Source of the DNA: Flammeovirga agarivorans
GTDB taxonomy: Bacteria > Bacteroidota > Bacteroidia > Cytophagales > Flammeovirgaceae
Length of the DNA stretch: 64,000 bases
Reading direction: 5' to 3'
NCBI RefSeq assembly: GCF_012641475.1
Contig: NZ_JABAIL010000008.1
Location: forward strand, 62,001 to 126,000
Positions 55,601 through 63,422 of this stretch are shown here, piece by piece (position 1 is the stretch's first letter; each line of letters opens with the position of its first letter). Position numbers and translations under genes: made by a program. A model generated the notes under the pieces. That model had not been told where the DNA came from. It was given only the letters and a program-made list of their open reading frames with translations, and searched no databases.

Positions 55601-56653
55601 GAAGGTTTAATGGTAGATGTGATGTATAATGATGTAGCTGATTTACCAATGAATGCTGGAGAATATGCAGTGAAAGCCATGATCAATGAAACCAATTATC
55701 AAGGTGAAGCGGAGGCAACATTAACTATTGAAAAAGCAGAAGCAACAGTAGAAGCTGTTGACCTTGCAGTAGATTTTGATGGTCAACCAAAGACTCTATT
55801 AGGTACACCAAGTATTGAAGGTCTATCGGTAGTAAGTACTTATAATGGGTCAACAGAAGCACCAACAATTGGTGGAGAGTATGCAGTTGTTACCTCAATT
55901 GATGATCAAAACTATCAAGGATCAGCTACTGCAACATTGACAATCAATAAAATTGAAGCAGCATTATCGTTTACTACTTTAGAAGGTAAATACGATGGAA
56001 CAATGCAATATGCAGAAGCAGCAGGAGAAGTGGAGTTCGAAAGTATTACATACAGCTACATGGTTGGTGAAGAAGAAGCAGAACCAATTAATGTTGGAGA
56101 ATATACTGTAGTAGCTACTATCAATGACCCTTCTTACTTTGGTAGCCTTGAAGGTACGTTTGTAATCAACAAAGGCACAACAACAATCACTTTCTCGGAT
56201 TTAGAACATCAGTTTGATTTCGAAGAGAAAGAAGCAACAATTACTACATCAGAAGAAGTAGATGACATCTTTGTGACTTATAATGGTTCAACGTCTCTTC
56301 CTACTCTGCCAGGAGAATATGTAGTTGCCGTAGCAGTTATCGATGATAACTATGAAGGTTTTGCTTTAGATACATTAGTGATTTTTGAAGAAGTGTCTGA
56401 GCCAACAGCGATTGATGATACAACATTTGGAGTATCAGTATATCCAAACCCTAGTAATGGACAATTCACAGTATCACTAAATGATGTCAACGAAGCTGAA
56501 CTTTCAGTAATTAACTTATCGGGTGTAGCAGTTTACACATCACATGTTGTACAACAATCTGTAGTAGATTTACAAAATGTGGTATCAGGTGTATACATTG
56601 TGAAGCTGGTAAGTGGTGATCAAGTATCGACATCAAAAATCTATATCAAATAG
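52613..56653 (+). CDS. T9SS-exported beta-helix/MBG-repeat protein
   Basis: This is a 1346-residue protein. A signal peptide ends near QASLAE. Residues about 28-415 form a parallel beta-helix of the polymorphic-protein type, with repeated GGA-hydrophobic steps (NGGALFI, GGGAIHT, GAAISV, YGGAIMV). Residues about 427-1261 are 11 tandem MBG-type Ig-like repeats of 70-80 residues, each with a form of 'Y-[DN]-G...NAGEY.V.A.I.D..Y.G....T..I.KA'. The end (1270-1346) is a T9SS sorting domain. The long repeat stalk suggests a cell-surface protein that holds the beta-helix head away from the cell. Catalysis is not evident; binding is equally possible. A strong terminator follows. Confidence 0.87.
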   Translation: MKFFLLNLLTITFLFSFTQASLAEDVTGDVIYVDATSGNDSNDGTELSPLKSLTKALSTDHLQQKVATIIYVKGTFTEDKNITLKGSNNSTSRYDVTIKSWGDEQAVFQGDKAYGARFMKIQVTDMVFENVTIRDFGNADNGGALFIDWSANVEIRSCNIIGNKALYNASKKVGGGAIHTAGFLKVYDSYFAENFSEDKGAAISVALKDLTMENTLIYNNSTNAGGTEYGGAIMVAANDKNDANLKMNNTTIVGNYSNFAAGGAAGIILLDHKKGPKVNILEFRNNLLYNYVDGKSQNWSVDLFAKQARIIEEAQNLEYNVLNVKNATVEFGENSTNQVISNIFDEEDPELIVKNVKEQMKVGTSLAVDENGAFVLPKNDKGVYYLPIYFGSVAIDNGYNTGTNDIVGNAAIGGGKDVGQYEFSGSPATIKLTSASEIEYTGEAINTPTFSIEDEGGNDISGEVTLTVTYNDGTDLPLMPGVYTVKATLDVLESGFNAELVTEITVTKQSAAITLTTEDLSATYDGTEKTVGVTSDYNYTITYQEGEEDPTTTAPVNAGEYTVVASIDETLYRGEATATLTIDKATVTLSETSATATYNAMAQSYGFKITGAADEDLTDVVNADVTYDSETEVPFDANAYAVVVTVNDMNYKSDATLEGTFTIEKADVEFTVGEDKSFVYNGEKQTPEITVTPEVDFDVEISGEDNTLGIDVAEYTATATITDPNYEGSVAVDYEITKATATIQLFDLVHLNDGNVKAASYKVLDGDGEEVMVTVNLTYSQEGEEVVDPKEGGDYMVYAEIDDKNFEGSNEAEFIISSKMTADISVEITSVVYNGSAQAVVYSVADESENAIDTSAGTVTVTYNDAEEVPSDAGIYQVKITYEDDTYYGFTSFDFEITKQEVTITKDLDSFVYNEAVQLPTYTLSMDALNVMEELTSGNGTDAGDHQLKVMINEVNYQGELIIEYTIEKAPISVALSDLSYVYDASEKSATVVLGKEGLMVDVMYNDVADLPMNAGEYAVKAMINETNYQGEAEATLTIEKAEATVEAVDLAVDFDGQPKTLLGTPSIEGLSVVSTYNGSTEAPTIGGEYAVVTSIDDQNYQGSATATLTINKIEAALSFTTLEGKYDGTMQYAEAAGEVEFESITYSYMVGEEEAEPINVGEYTVVATINDPSYFGSLEGTFVINKGTTTITFSDLEHQFDFEEKEATITTSEEVDDIFVTYNGSTSLPTLPGEYVVAVAVIDDNYEGFALDTLVIFEEVSEPTAIDDTTFGVSVYPNPSNGQFTVSLNDVNEAELSVINLSGVAVYTSHVVQQSVVDLQNVVSGVYIVKLVSGDQVSTSKIYIK

Positions 56654-56680
56654 AGAAGAAATAAGACAACGACCGACAAG

Positions 56681-56721
56681 AAGAAAGGTTACCTAATAAG
56701 TTAGGTAGCCTTTCTTTTTTT
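56681..56721 (+). terminator. Intrinsic terminator after the MBG-repeat protein gene
   Basis: AAGAAAGGTTACCTAA (56681-56696) pairs with TTAGGTAGCCTTTCTT (56701-56716), 16 pairs with one wobble, then a T-run. Confidence 0.95.
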
Positions 56722-56834
56722 GAACATAGAAAAGCCTACTTATGAGCACAAAATCTACAATTTAAAGGATGTACAGATTAGTAGTCTATCCTATTGAATC
56801 AAAAAATAGATCTTTACCGTTGAAATGAAATAAC

Positions 56835-58253
56835 ATGACCATGAGAAAAAATTTATTAAAACTTCTAGCTCTTTTATCGATAGGTGTTGTCACTATTGCG
56901 GCAATGGATTACCCATTAACGAAGAAGAAAGCAAAATCACCGAACCTAATTGTAATTATGGTAGATGATATGGGGTGGGAAGATGTTGGTTTTAATGGCT
57001 GTAAAGATATCCCTACTCCAAACATTGATAGAATAGCTAAGGAGGGAGTACAGTTTGAACAAGGTTATGTTAGTTTCCCTGTTTGTGGACCTAGTAGAGC
57101 GGGTTTCCTAACAGGTAGATATCAAGATAGGTTTGGTTTTACAACGAACCCTTCTATTAATCCAGAGGATGAAAGATGTGGACTTCCAGTAGAGGAAGAA
57201 ACAATGGCTGAAGTATTAAAAAAGGGAGATTACAATAGTGCAATCATTGGAAAATGGCATATGGGTACTCATTCGAAATTTCACCCATTAAAAAGAGGAT
57301 TCGACTATTTCTTTGGTTTCTTATCAGGTGGACACCATTACTTACCTGAGTTGTTAACACTAAAAGATTTATCGGAGGTGACGAAAAAGTGGGACTGGTA
57401 CTCAACAAAAATTAGAGAAAACTATGATGCGGTAGAAGTCGACGATTATTTAACAGACGAATTAACGGATGCTACTATAAGATACATCAACAAGCAAGCG
57501 GAAAATGACCAACAATTTATGGTCTATTTGGCATATAATGCTCCTCATGCACCTTTAGAAGCAACAGAAAAATACTTATCAAGATTTGATCATATTGAAA
57601 ACAAAAGGAGAAAAACATATGCTGCTATGGTAAGTGCAGTAGATGATGGAGTAGGTCGAGTATTAAAGGCTTTAGAAGATAAAGGAATAGATGAGAACAC
57701 ACTAGTTGTCTTTTTATCAGACAATGGAGGATCCAAGAAAAATGCATCCAATAACGGTCCTTTAAGAGGTTTTAAAACGGACATGTTTGAGGGTGGCGTA
57801 AGAGTTCCTTTCGCAATGCGTTGGAAAGGCGAATTACCTGAAGGAATGAAGTACGAACATCCTATTTCGTCTTTGGATATAATGGCTACAATCGTTGCTC
57901 AGGCTAATATTAAAATAAATAAAGAGCGACCATTAGATGGAGTAGATTTAGTCCCTTATTTAAAAGGAGAAGTTGATGGGATTCCTCATAATTACTTGTT
58001 CTGGAGAAAATGGGAGCAAAACTGTATGGCAGTTCGTCATGGTAACTATAAGCTATTGGCGAACAAAAATATGGAGAGTAACCCTACTGAGCTCTTTGAT
58101 ATCGAAAATGATCCATATGAGACAACAAATATTAAAGGACAGAACAAGAAATTATCCAAAGAATTAATGTCTGAATGGATGAAGTGGAACGACCAACTGA
58201 AGGATCGTGTTTTCCCTCGTCTAAACGGTGACAATTGGTGGACGAAACAATAA
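56835..58253 (+). CDS. Formylglycine-dependent sulfatase (S1 family), periplasmic
   Basis: This 472-residue protein has a signal peptide (RKNLLKLLALLSIGVVTIAA; a second Met at 56841 is also possible). Core motifs are NLIVIMVDDMGWEDVG, active site C84-G-P-S-R88 with AGFLTGRYQDRFGF, GKWHMGT, NAPHAPLEA and VVFLSDNGGS. It is most like the 61.2-kb sulfatase: both share TGRYQ.RFGF and SALD/SSLDI. It has no T9SS domain. It lies between the MBG-repeat protein and beta-helix protein 5. Its terminator suggests a single-gene unit. Confidence 0.93.
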   Translation: MTMRKNLLKLLALLSIGVVTIAAMDYPLTKKKAKSPNLIVIMVDDMGWEDVGFNGCKDIPTPNIDRIAKEGVQFEQGYVSFPVCGPSRAGFLTGRYQDRFGFTTNPSINPEDERCGLPVEEETMAEVLKKGDYNSAIIGKWHMGTHSKFHPLKRGFDYFFGFLSGGHHYLPELLTLKDLSEVTKKWDWYSTKIRENYDAVEVDDYLTDELTDATIRYINKQAENDQQFMVYLAYNAPHAPLEATEKYLSRFDHIENKRRKTYAAMVSAVDDGVGRVLKALEDKGIDENTLVVFLSDNGGSKKNASNNGPLRGFKTDMFEGGVRVPFAMRWKGELPEGMKYEHPISSLDIMATIVAQANIKINKERPLDGVDLVPYLKGEVDGIPHNYLFWRKWEQNCMAVRHGNYKLLANKNMESNPTELFDIENDPYETTNIKGQNKKLSKELMSEWMKWNDQLKDRVFPRLNGDNWWTKQ

Positions 58254-58299
58254 GATTTATTCTGTGTGATTTACTTTAACTAACTAAAAACTAGGACGA

Positions 58300-58336
58300 G
58301 GAGTGTAGCAATATTATGTATTCTACACTCTTTTTT
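58300..58336 (+). terminator. Intrinsic terminator after sulfatase 3
   Basis: GAGTGTAG (58301-58308) pairs with CTACACTC (58323-58330), followed by six T residues. Confidence 0.88.
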
Positions 58337-58366
58337 ACGTTAAAGAACTTCTATCGTTAAATGATC

Positions 58367-58381
58367 AGTCAAAATAGTACT
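58367..58381 (+). promoter_or_regulatory. Shared upstream motif copy 2 (AGTCAAAATAGTACT)
   Basis: Identical over 15 bases to 63296-63310. It lies 90-104 bases before the start of beta-helix gene 5. Function is unknown; a regulator site or promoter-linked element is possible. Confidence 0.3.
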
Positions 58382-58470
58382 GCGATGTGATGAAAAGGGT
58401 CTTATATCACATGTCTTTCTACTCTAAATTTACAAAAAATGAAATGGTGAATTACTGAAATGACTTTTAT

Positions 58471-61098
58471 ATGACTAACATTTACTTTCGAACATTAATA
58501 ATAGGACTTTTTCTATCCATCCCTCTGAAAACGTTATCACAATCTTCAGACAATTATTTACTGAATGGTGATTTCGAGGAAGGTCATTCTGAACAATGGG
58601 GTACTTGGTACAATGGAGTTTCCGATGAAGAAGCCTACTCAGGCACTTATTGTGGTTATATCTTTAGTGACACACAAGGAAGTCTATCTCAATCTATCGA
58701 ATTAAAATCCAATAGCAAATATACCATCACCTTCTGGGCGAAAGCAAAAAGAGCTAGTGATCAGGTAAGGGTGATTATGAAGGTAAATGGGAATTCAGTG
58801 ATCAATAAAATTATTACAATGACAACTTCCTATCAACAATATACAGAGACGTTTTCTACAGACGATGTAGAGGAAATTAGTCAACTTTCTTTTTACAAGT
58901 TTGTAGATGTAGATAAAGAGATCTATATCGATGAGGTTACTTTAGTAGAAACAGAAGAAACATTACCTCAAGTAAGAACGGTTGCTATTCAGAATATTTC
59001 CCAACCATTAGTGGGGCTAGAGTATCAACTGCAACACATTATTATACCTGGATGGGAAGATCCTGGGACTATTTCTTGGGAAGTTTCAAACGAAAATGCA
59101 GAAGTAGATCCAACTGGTTTACTGACTACTCTTGATGCAGGTGATGTGACAGTAACGACATCTTACAGTAATTTTCCAACATTAAAAAGTACCATCGATT
59201 TATCGATCAAGGGGTATGAGTCTCATATTTATTATGTTGATGCTTCTAATGGTAATGATACTGCTGACGGGATAACGAAAGAGACAGCATGGAAATCTTT
59301 AGATAAAGTAAACAGTAGATCTTTTGTTCCGGGAGATAAAATTCTATTTAAAGCAGGAGAAATCTGGGAAGGTCAATTGGAGATAACCACTACAAGAGGC
59401 ACAGAAGATCATCCTATTCTTTTTTCTAGATATGGTGAAGGAGACAAACCCAAAATTAACGGTTGGGGGAATAAAGACTATACTGTTTTATTAGAAAATG
59501 CAGCATATACAGAAGTATCTCACTTTGAAATCACAAATATGGGTAACTCACCCGGAAATCAACGGTATGGAGTAGTAATTTTAGCCAATAATCAAGGAGA
59601 AATTTATGGGACCAAAGTAAGACATTTAGCAATTCATGATGTTAATGGTCAATACAGAAAAGCTTTGGGCCATGGTGGAGGTATTCTCTATTATATGATT
59701 GGGGAAAATAGATCCAGATTAGTAAATGCAGTGATTGAAAGAAACCATATATATGATGTTGTTAGGAACGGTATTTATGGGAAAACTGGATATGGAAGAG
59801 ATTATTATACAAAAAATTTATTGGTGAAAAACAATCTGATTGAACGAATCCCCGGAGATGGTATCGTTGCTTTTGGATGTGAAGATGCGGTAATCGAACA
59901 TAATAACTGTAGGGCATTTACAGACTCCTTACAATATCATAATGATGGAAATAATGCGGCTGCAGGGATTTGGGCATTTAGCTCAAACAATACGATCATT
60001 CAATACAACGAAGTGAGTGGTCATAAAGCTCATCATGATGCACAAGGCTATGATTCCGATTTTTATTGTGATGGTACGGTCATTCAATACAATTATTCGC
60101 ATGATAATGCTGGTGGATTTATTCTAATCTGCTCAGACGGTACAAAGACAAATGGTGGAACGGCAAATACCAATTCAATCGTCCGTTATAATATTAGTGT
60201 TAACGATGGATTCAGAACATGGGGATCGAAGAAAAACTATGGTCCCGCAATCCATGTGGCGGGACCAGTGGAGGATGTTCAGATTTATAATAACACCTTC
60301 TATTGGCATAAAAAGCCTGAGACATTTGAAAATGAACTTATAGATTTCACCACTTGGGGGCCGGGTACACCAAAAAGATTCGACATCATCAATAATATTT
60401 TCTATTCTGAAGAACCTACAAAATTTATCTATGGTATTGGTGAAGATGTAGTATTTGACAACAATGCCTACTTCGGAGAAATGACTGTTCCTAATGATAA
60501 AAATGCAATCGTTGGAGATCCACAATTTAAAACTACGGGAGCATCGGAAGTGCTAGACTATATTTTACAAGAAGATAGCCCGTTGATCAGCAAAGGTAAA
60601 TTGGTCAGCAATAATGGTGGACAGGACTTCTTTCAGACATTTGTATCAAGTATACGTCAACCTAATGTTGGTGCATATAATGGTGCAGGAGAAAATCCCA
60701 TTTATAATGGAGGTATTGAAGAAGAAACAGAAGATGACCTTCCATTTGATCCTGATAAAGAGGAAGAAACCCCTGTTGATCCTGAAGAACCTACCGATCC
60801 CGATCCAACAGATCCGGAAAATGAATTGCCAACTGCAATACATCCAGAAAAAGGAGTGTCGATAATTCTAAAACCCAATTATAATGTGGAGAACACACTA
60901 ACGATTGGTTTTGGCAACACGTACCAAAATGTTTCAATCAATATATATAGTATTACAGGAGAGGTACTTTTGTCTTCGTTTTATGAGAATGTACAGAATA
61001 ATCTTCAAATAAATGTTCAAGGAATATTACCAGGGATGTATGTAACAGAGGTGGTTACAAATGAAGGAAGAGTGACCAAGAAGTTCTTAAAGAGATGA
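58471..61098 (+). CDS. T9SS-exported beta-helix protein 5 (module order inverted)
   Basis: This is an 875-residue protein. After a signal peptide the order is a CenC/CBM4_9-like module (28-163), an Ig-like domain (167-249), right-handed beta-helix (252-740), a Pro/Asp/Glu-rich linker (748-790, DPEEPTDPDPTDPEN) and T9SS sorting domain (800-875). The binding modules are N-terminal, unlike the other four paralogues. The beta-helix is the most divergent, with GYDSDFYCDGT and YNYSHDNAGGFILIC at the matching positions. It looks like the widely spread 'right-handed beta-helix repeat' enzymes of polysaccharide loci. Only 53 bases separate it from the next sulfatase, with no terminator, so the two are probably an operon. 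Confidence 0.87.
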   Translation: MTNIYFRTLIIGLFLSIPLKTLSQSSDNYLLNGDFEEGHSEQWGTWYNGVSDEEAYSGTYCGYIFSDTQGSLSQSIELKSNSKYTITFWAKAKRASDQVRVIMKVNGNSVINKIITMTTSYQQYTETFSTDDVEEISQLSFYKFVDVDKEIYIDEVTLVETEETLPQVRTVAIQNISQPLVGLEYQLQHIIIPGWEDPGTISWEVSNENAEVDPTGLLTTLDAGDVTVTTSYSNFPTLKSTIDLSIKGYESHIYYVDASNGNDTADGITKETAWKSLDKVNSRSFVPGDKILFKAGEIWEGQLEITTTRGTEDHPILFSRYGEGDKPKINGWGNKDYTVLLENAAYTEVSHFEITNMGNSPGNQRYGVVILANNQGEIYGTKVRHLAIHDVNGQYRKALGHGGGILYYMIGENRSRLVNAVIERNHIYDVVRNGIYGKTGYGRDYYTKNLLVKNNLIERIPGDGIVAFGCEDAVIEHNNCRAFTDSLQYHNDGNNAAAGIWAFSSNNTIIQYNEVSGHKAHHDAQGYDSDFYCDGTVIQYNYSHDNAGGFILICSDGTKTNGGTANTNSIVRYNISVNDGFRTWGSKKNYGPAIHVAGPVEDVQIYNNTFYWHKKPETFENELIDFTTWGPGTPKRFDIINNIFYSEEPTKFIYGIGEDVVFDNNAYFGEMTVPNDKNAIVGDPQFKTTGASEVLDYILQEDSPLISKGKLVSNNGGQDFFQTFVSSIRQPNVGAYNGAGENPIYNGGIEEETEDDLPFDPDKEEETPVDPEEPTDPDPTDPENELPTAIHPEKGVSIILKPNYNVENTLTIGFGNTYQNVSINIYSITGEVLLSSFYENVQNNLQINVQGILPGMYVTEVVTNEGRVTKKFLKR

Positions 61099-61151
61099 TC
61101 ATTATTTAATGAAAAGATCTATGGTAACATTTTGGTTAAAAGCGAATTAAT

Positions 61152-63287
61152 ATGATGAATAAGACTACACCTTTCTTTATATTTCTATTTTTTAGCATCT
61201 CAGTTTTTGGTCAAGTTTCTACATCCCCCAATATCATTGTGATTATGTTGGACGATCTAGGGTACGCAGATCTTGGTTTCCATGGCTGTAAAGACATTCA
61301 GACTCCTAATATGGATCGATTGGCTGCACAAGGAGTGACTTTTAGTAGTGCATATACCTCTTATCCTGTATGTGGTCCTAGTAGAGCTGGTTTTATTACG
61401 GGTAGGTACCAGCAAAGATTTGGTTTCGAGCGTAATCCCCAGTACACTACTGAAGATGATAATATGGGACTTCCATTAACAGAAGATACATTTGCCGATA
61501 TCATGAAAACGGCAGGGTATCATTCTACAATTATTGGGAAATGGCACTTGGGAGCCACAGAAAAATTACATCCTTTAAACAGAGGTTTTGATGAGTTTTT
61601 TGGCCATCTAGGTGGTGGTCATTCTTATTTCCCTGAAAAGTATACTATACAATATCCCCATCAAGCTTCTACGGAGAGTGAAAGCTATAGAACATGGATA
61701 CAAAGAGATTTCGAGCCAGTTAAGGTATCTGATTATCTCACTAAAGAATTTTCTAAGGAAGCGGTAAGGTATATTGAAAGGAATAAAGACAACCCCTTCT
61801 TTATGTTTTTATCATATAATGCACCACACACACCCTTAGAAGCCCCACAAGAGTACTTAGATAAGTATGCTTCAATTGTAGATAATGATAGAAGAACGTA
61901 TGCAGCAATGGTTGATGTTGTAGATGAAGGTGTCGGGCAAATACTAGATAAACTAGAAGAGTTAGCAATAGATGAGAATACCATCATTTTCTTACTGTCA
62001 GATAATGGAGGTCCTGAGGCACAAAATGCTTCAGATAATGGTGTCCTTAGAGGAGGTAAGAGCAGTGTGACTGAAGGAGGATACAGAGTACCTTTTCTGA
62101 TGTCTTGGAAAGGTGAAATTACACCACAAAGTTATGATAAACCAATAAGTGCGTTGGATATCTTGGCTACTTCAGCAGCAGTATCAAATGCAAAGCTTGA
62201 TCCTGAAAAGCCTCTAGATGGAGTCAATTTAGTGCCATTTCTAACAGGAGAAAGAACAGGAGAACCCCATGATGCGATTTACCTAAGAAAATTTGATAAT
62301 AATAAATACACCATCAGAAAAGGAGATTATAAGCTGATGGTTACAGGAAATCGACAATGGCCCAATGATCTATACAATCTTAAAGATGATATTAGCGAAA
62401 CCAAAAGCTTAGTTTCCACTCATAAAGATCTTGTCAAAGAAATGGAAGAAGATTTATATGCTTGGGAAAAGGAACTTATATACCCTACTTTTTTAGGTCT
62501 AATTCATATTGATGCAAAAGCGAGACAAATCATAGATTTTCCTGCTATCGCTGACCGAAATATGTTAGAAAGAACTTTTAAATTAGAAGTTCAAGCAAGC
62601 TCATATTTACCTGTTGATATTAATATATTAAAAGGAGATGCTACTGTTTCTGGAAATGAGCTAACGGTAAATCAGGCAGGTGAAATTGAAATAGAAGTAC
62701 AACAATCAGGAGATGAGCATCATGAATCAGCAGAAGCTGTAAAACAGTCTTTCTATATCACAAAAGTAGAACAAGAAATAACGATTTTACCTATTGAAGA
62801 TAAAACAACAGCTGATGATTCGTTTGCAGTAGAGGCTTCTACAACTTCTGGATATCCATTGAAATATACCATTGATGGGCCAGCTACTATAGAGGGGAAT
62901 ATGATCACATTAGATATTGCGATAGGTAAGGTGACAGTCACAGCTTCACAAGAAGGTGATCATATTTATCACCCGGCAACATCCACTATTTCCTTCCAAT
63001 TGAGTTTAGTAAATAATCAAGAACAAGAGGGAAGTAAATCAGAAGATGATAAAGTGACCTCATTTGATAGTAGCAGTACTGAATTAACACTATTTCCAAA
63101 TCCTACTCCATCGGAGCTACATATTAAGGCTGATTTTAAAGTAACAGAATTAATAGTGCAAGATATAAATGGTCGAATCCTAGTAAAGGAATTGAACACC
63201 AATACTATTGATGTCTCAAAACTTATTGCTGGGACCTATTTCTTGATGATTAATAACCAACTCAATATACGCTTTAATAAGCACTAG
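61152..63287 (+). CDS. T9SS-exported sulfatase fused to Ig-like repeats
   Basis: This is a 711-residue protein. After a signal peptide (MNKTTPFFIFLFFSISVFGQ) comes an S1 sulfatase core (about 25-450) with NIIVIMLDDLGYADLG, active site C74-G-P-S-R78, GKWHLGA, NAPHTPLEAP and FLLSDNGGP. Residues about 460-620 hold two Ig-like repeats of the type 'I..I.DK....SF.V.A...SG.P' (for example LPIEDKTTADDSFAVEAST). A T9SS sorting domain ends it (LTLFPNPTPSELHI...). Unlike the other three sulfatases, this one should act at the cell surface. It is probably co-transcribed with beta-helix protein 5. Confidence 0.93.
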   Translation: MMNKTTPFFIFLFFSISVFGQVSTSPNIIVIMLDDLGYADLGFHGCKDIQTPNMDRLAAQGVTFSSAYTSYPVCGPSRAGFITGRYQQRFGFERNPQYTTEDDNMGLPLTEDTFADIMKTAGYHSTIIGKWHLGATEKLHPLNRGFDEFFGHLGGGHSYFPEKYTIQYPHQASTESESYRTWIQRDFEPVKVSDYLTKEFSKEAVRYIERNKDNPFFMFLSYNAPHTPLEAPQEYLDKYASIVDNDRRTYAAMVDVVDEGVGQILDKLEELAIDENTIIFLLSDNGGPEAQNASDNGVLRGGKSSVTEGGYRVPFLMSWKGEITPQSYDKPISALDILATSAAVSNAKLDPEKPLDGVNLVPFLTGERTGEPHDAIYLRKFDNNKYTIRKGDYKLMVTGNRQWPNDLYNLKDDISETKSLVSTHKDLVKEMEEDLYAWEKELIYPTFLGLIHIDAKARQIIDFPAIADRNMLERTFKLEVQASSYLPVDINILKGDATVSGNELTVNQAGEIEIEVQQSGDEHHESAEAVKQSFYITKVEQEITILPIEDKTTADDSFAVEASTTSGYPLKYTIDGPATIEGNMITLDIAIGKVTVTASQEGDHIYHPATSTISFQLSLVNNQEQEGSKSEDDKVTSFDSSSTELTLFPNPTPSELHIKADFKVTELIVQDINGRILVKELNTNTIDVSKLIAGTYFLMINNQLNIRFNKH

Positions 63288-63295
63288 ATCCTTAT

Positions 63296-63314
63296 AGTCA
63301 AAATAGTACTTAAC
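63296..63314 (+). promoter_or_regulatory. Shared upstream motif copy 3 (AGTCAAAATAGTACTTAAC)
   Basis: Its first 15 bases match 58367-58381, and its bases 63299-63314 match 52480-52495 with one difference. It lies about 110-125 bases before the start of the last gene. Recurrence upstream of three beta-helix genes is the only evidence. Confidence 0.3.
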
Positions 63315-63422
63315 TAGGGTAAACAAATGCTAACAAGAGACTTAAAAGAGTAGTAGGTTTACATAAAGTGTATTAAACACACAAAAAAACATTTTTTTAC
63401 TAACACCTTCTTTTTGAATTAG

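Noticed and set aside
53896-56398. Possible tandem DNA repeat array in the 52.6-kb gene
   Set aside because: The repeats are protein-level Ig-like domains (70-80 residues) with divergent DNA, not a satellite or CRISPR.
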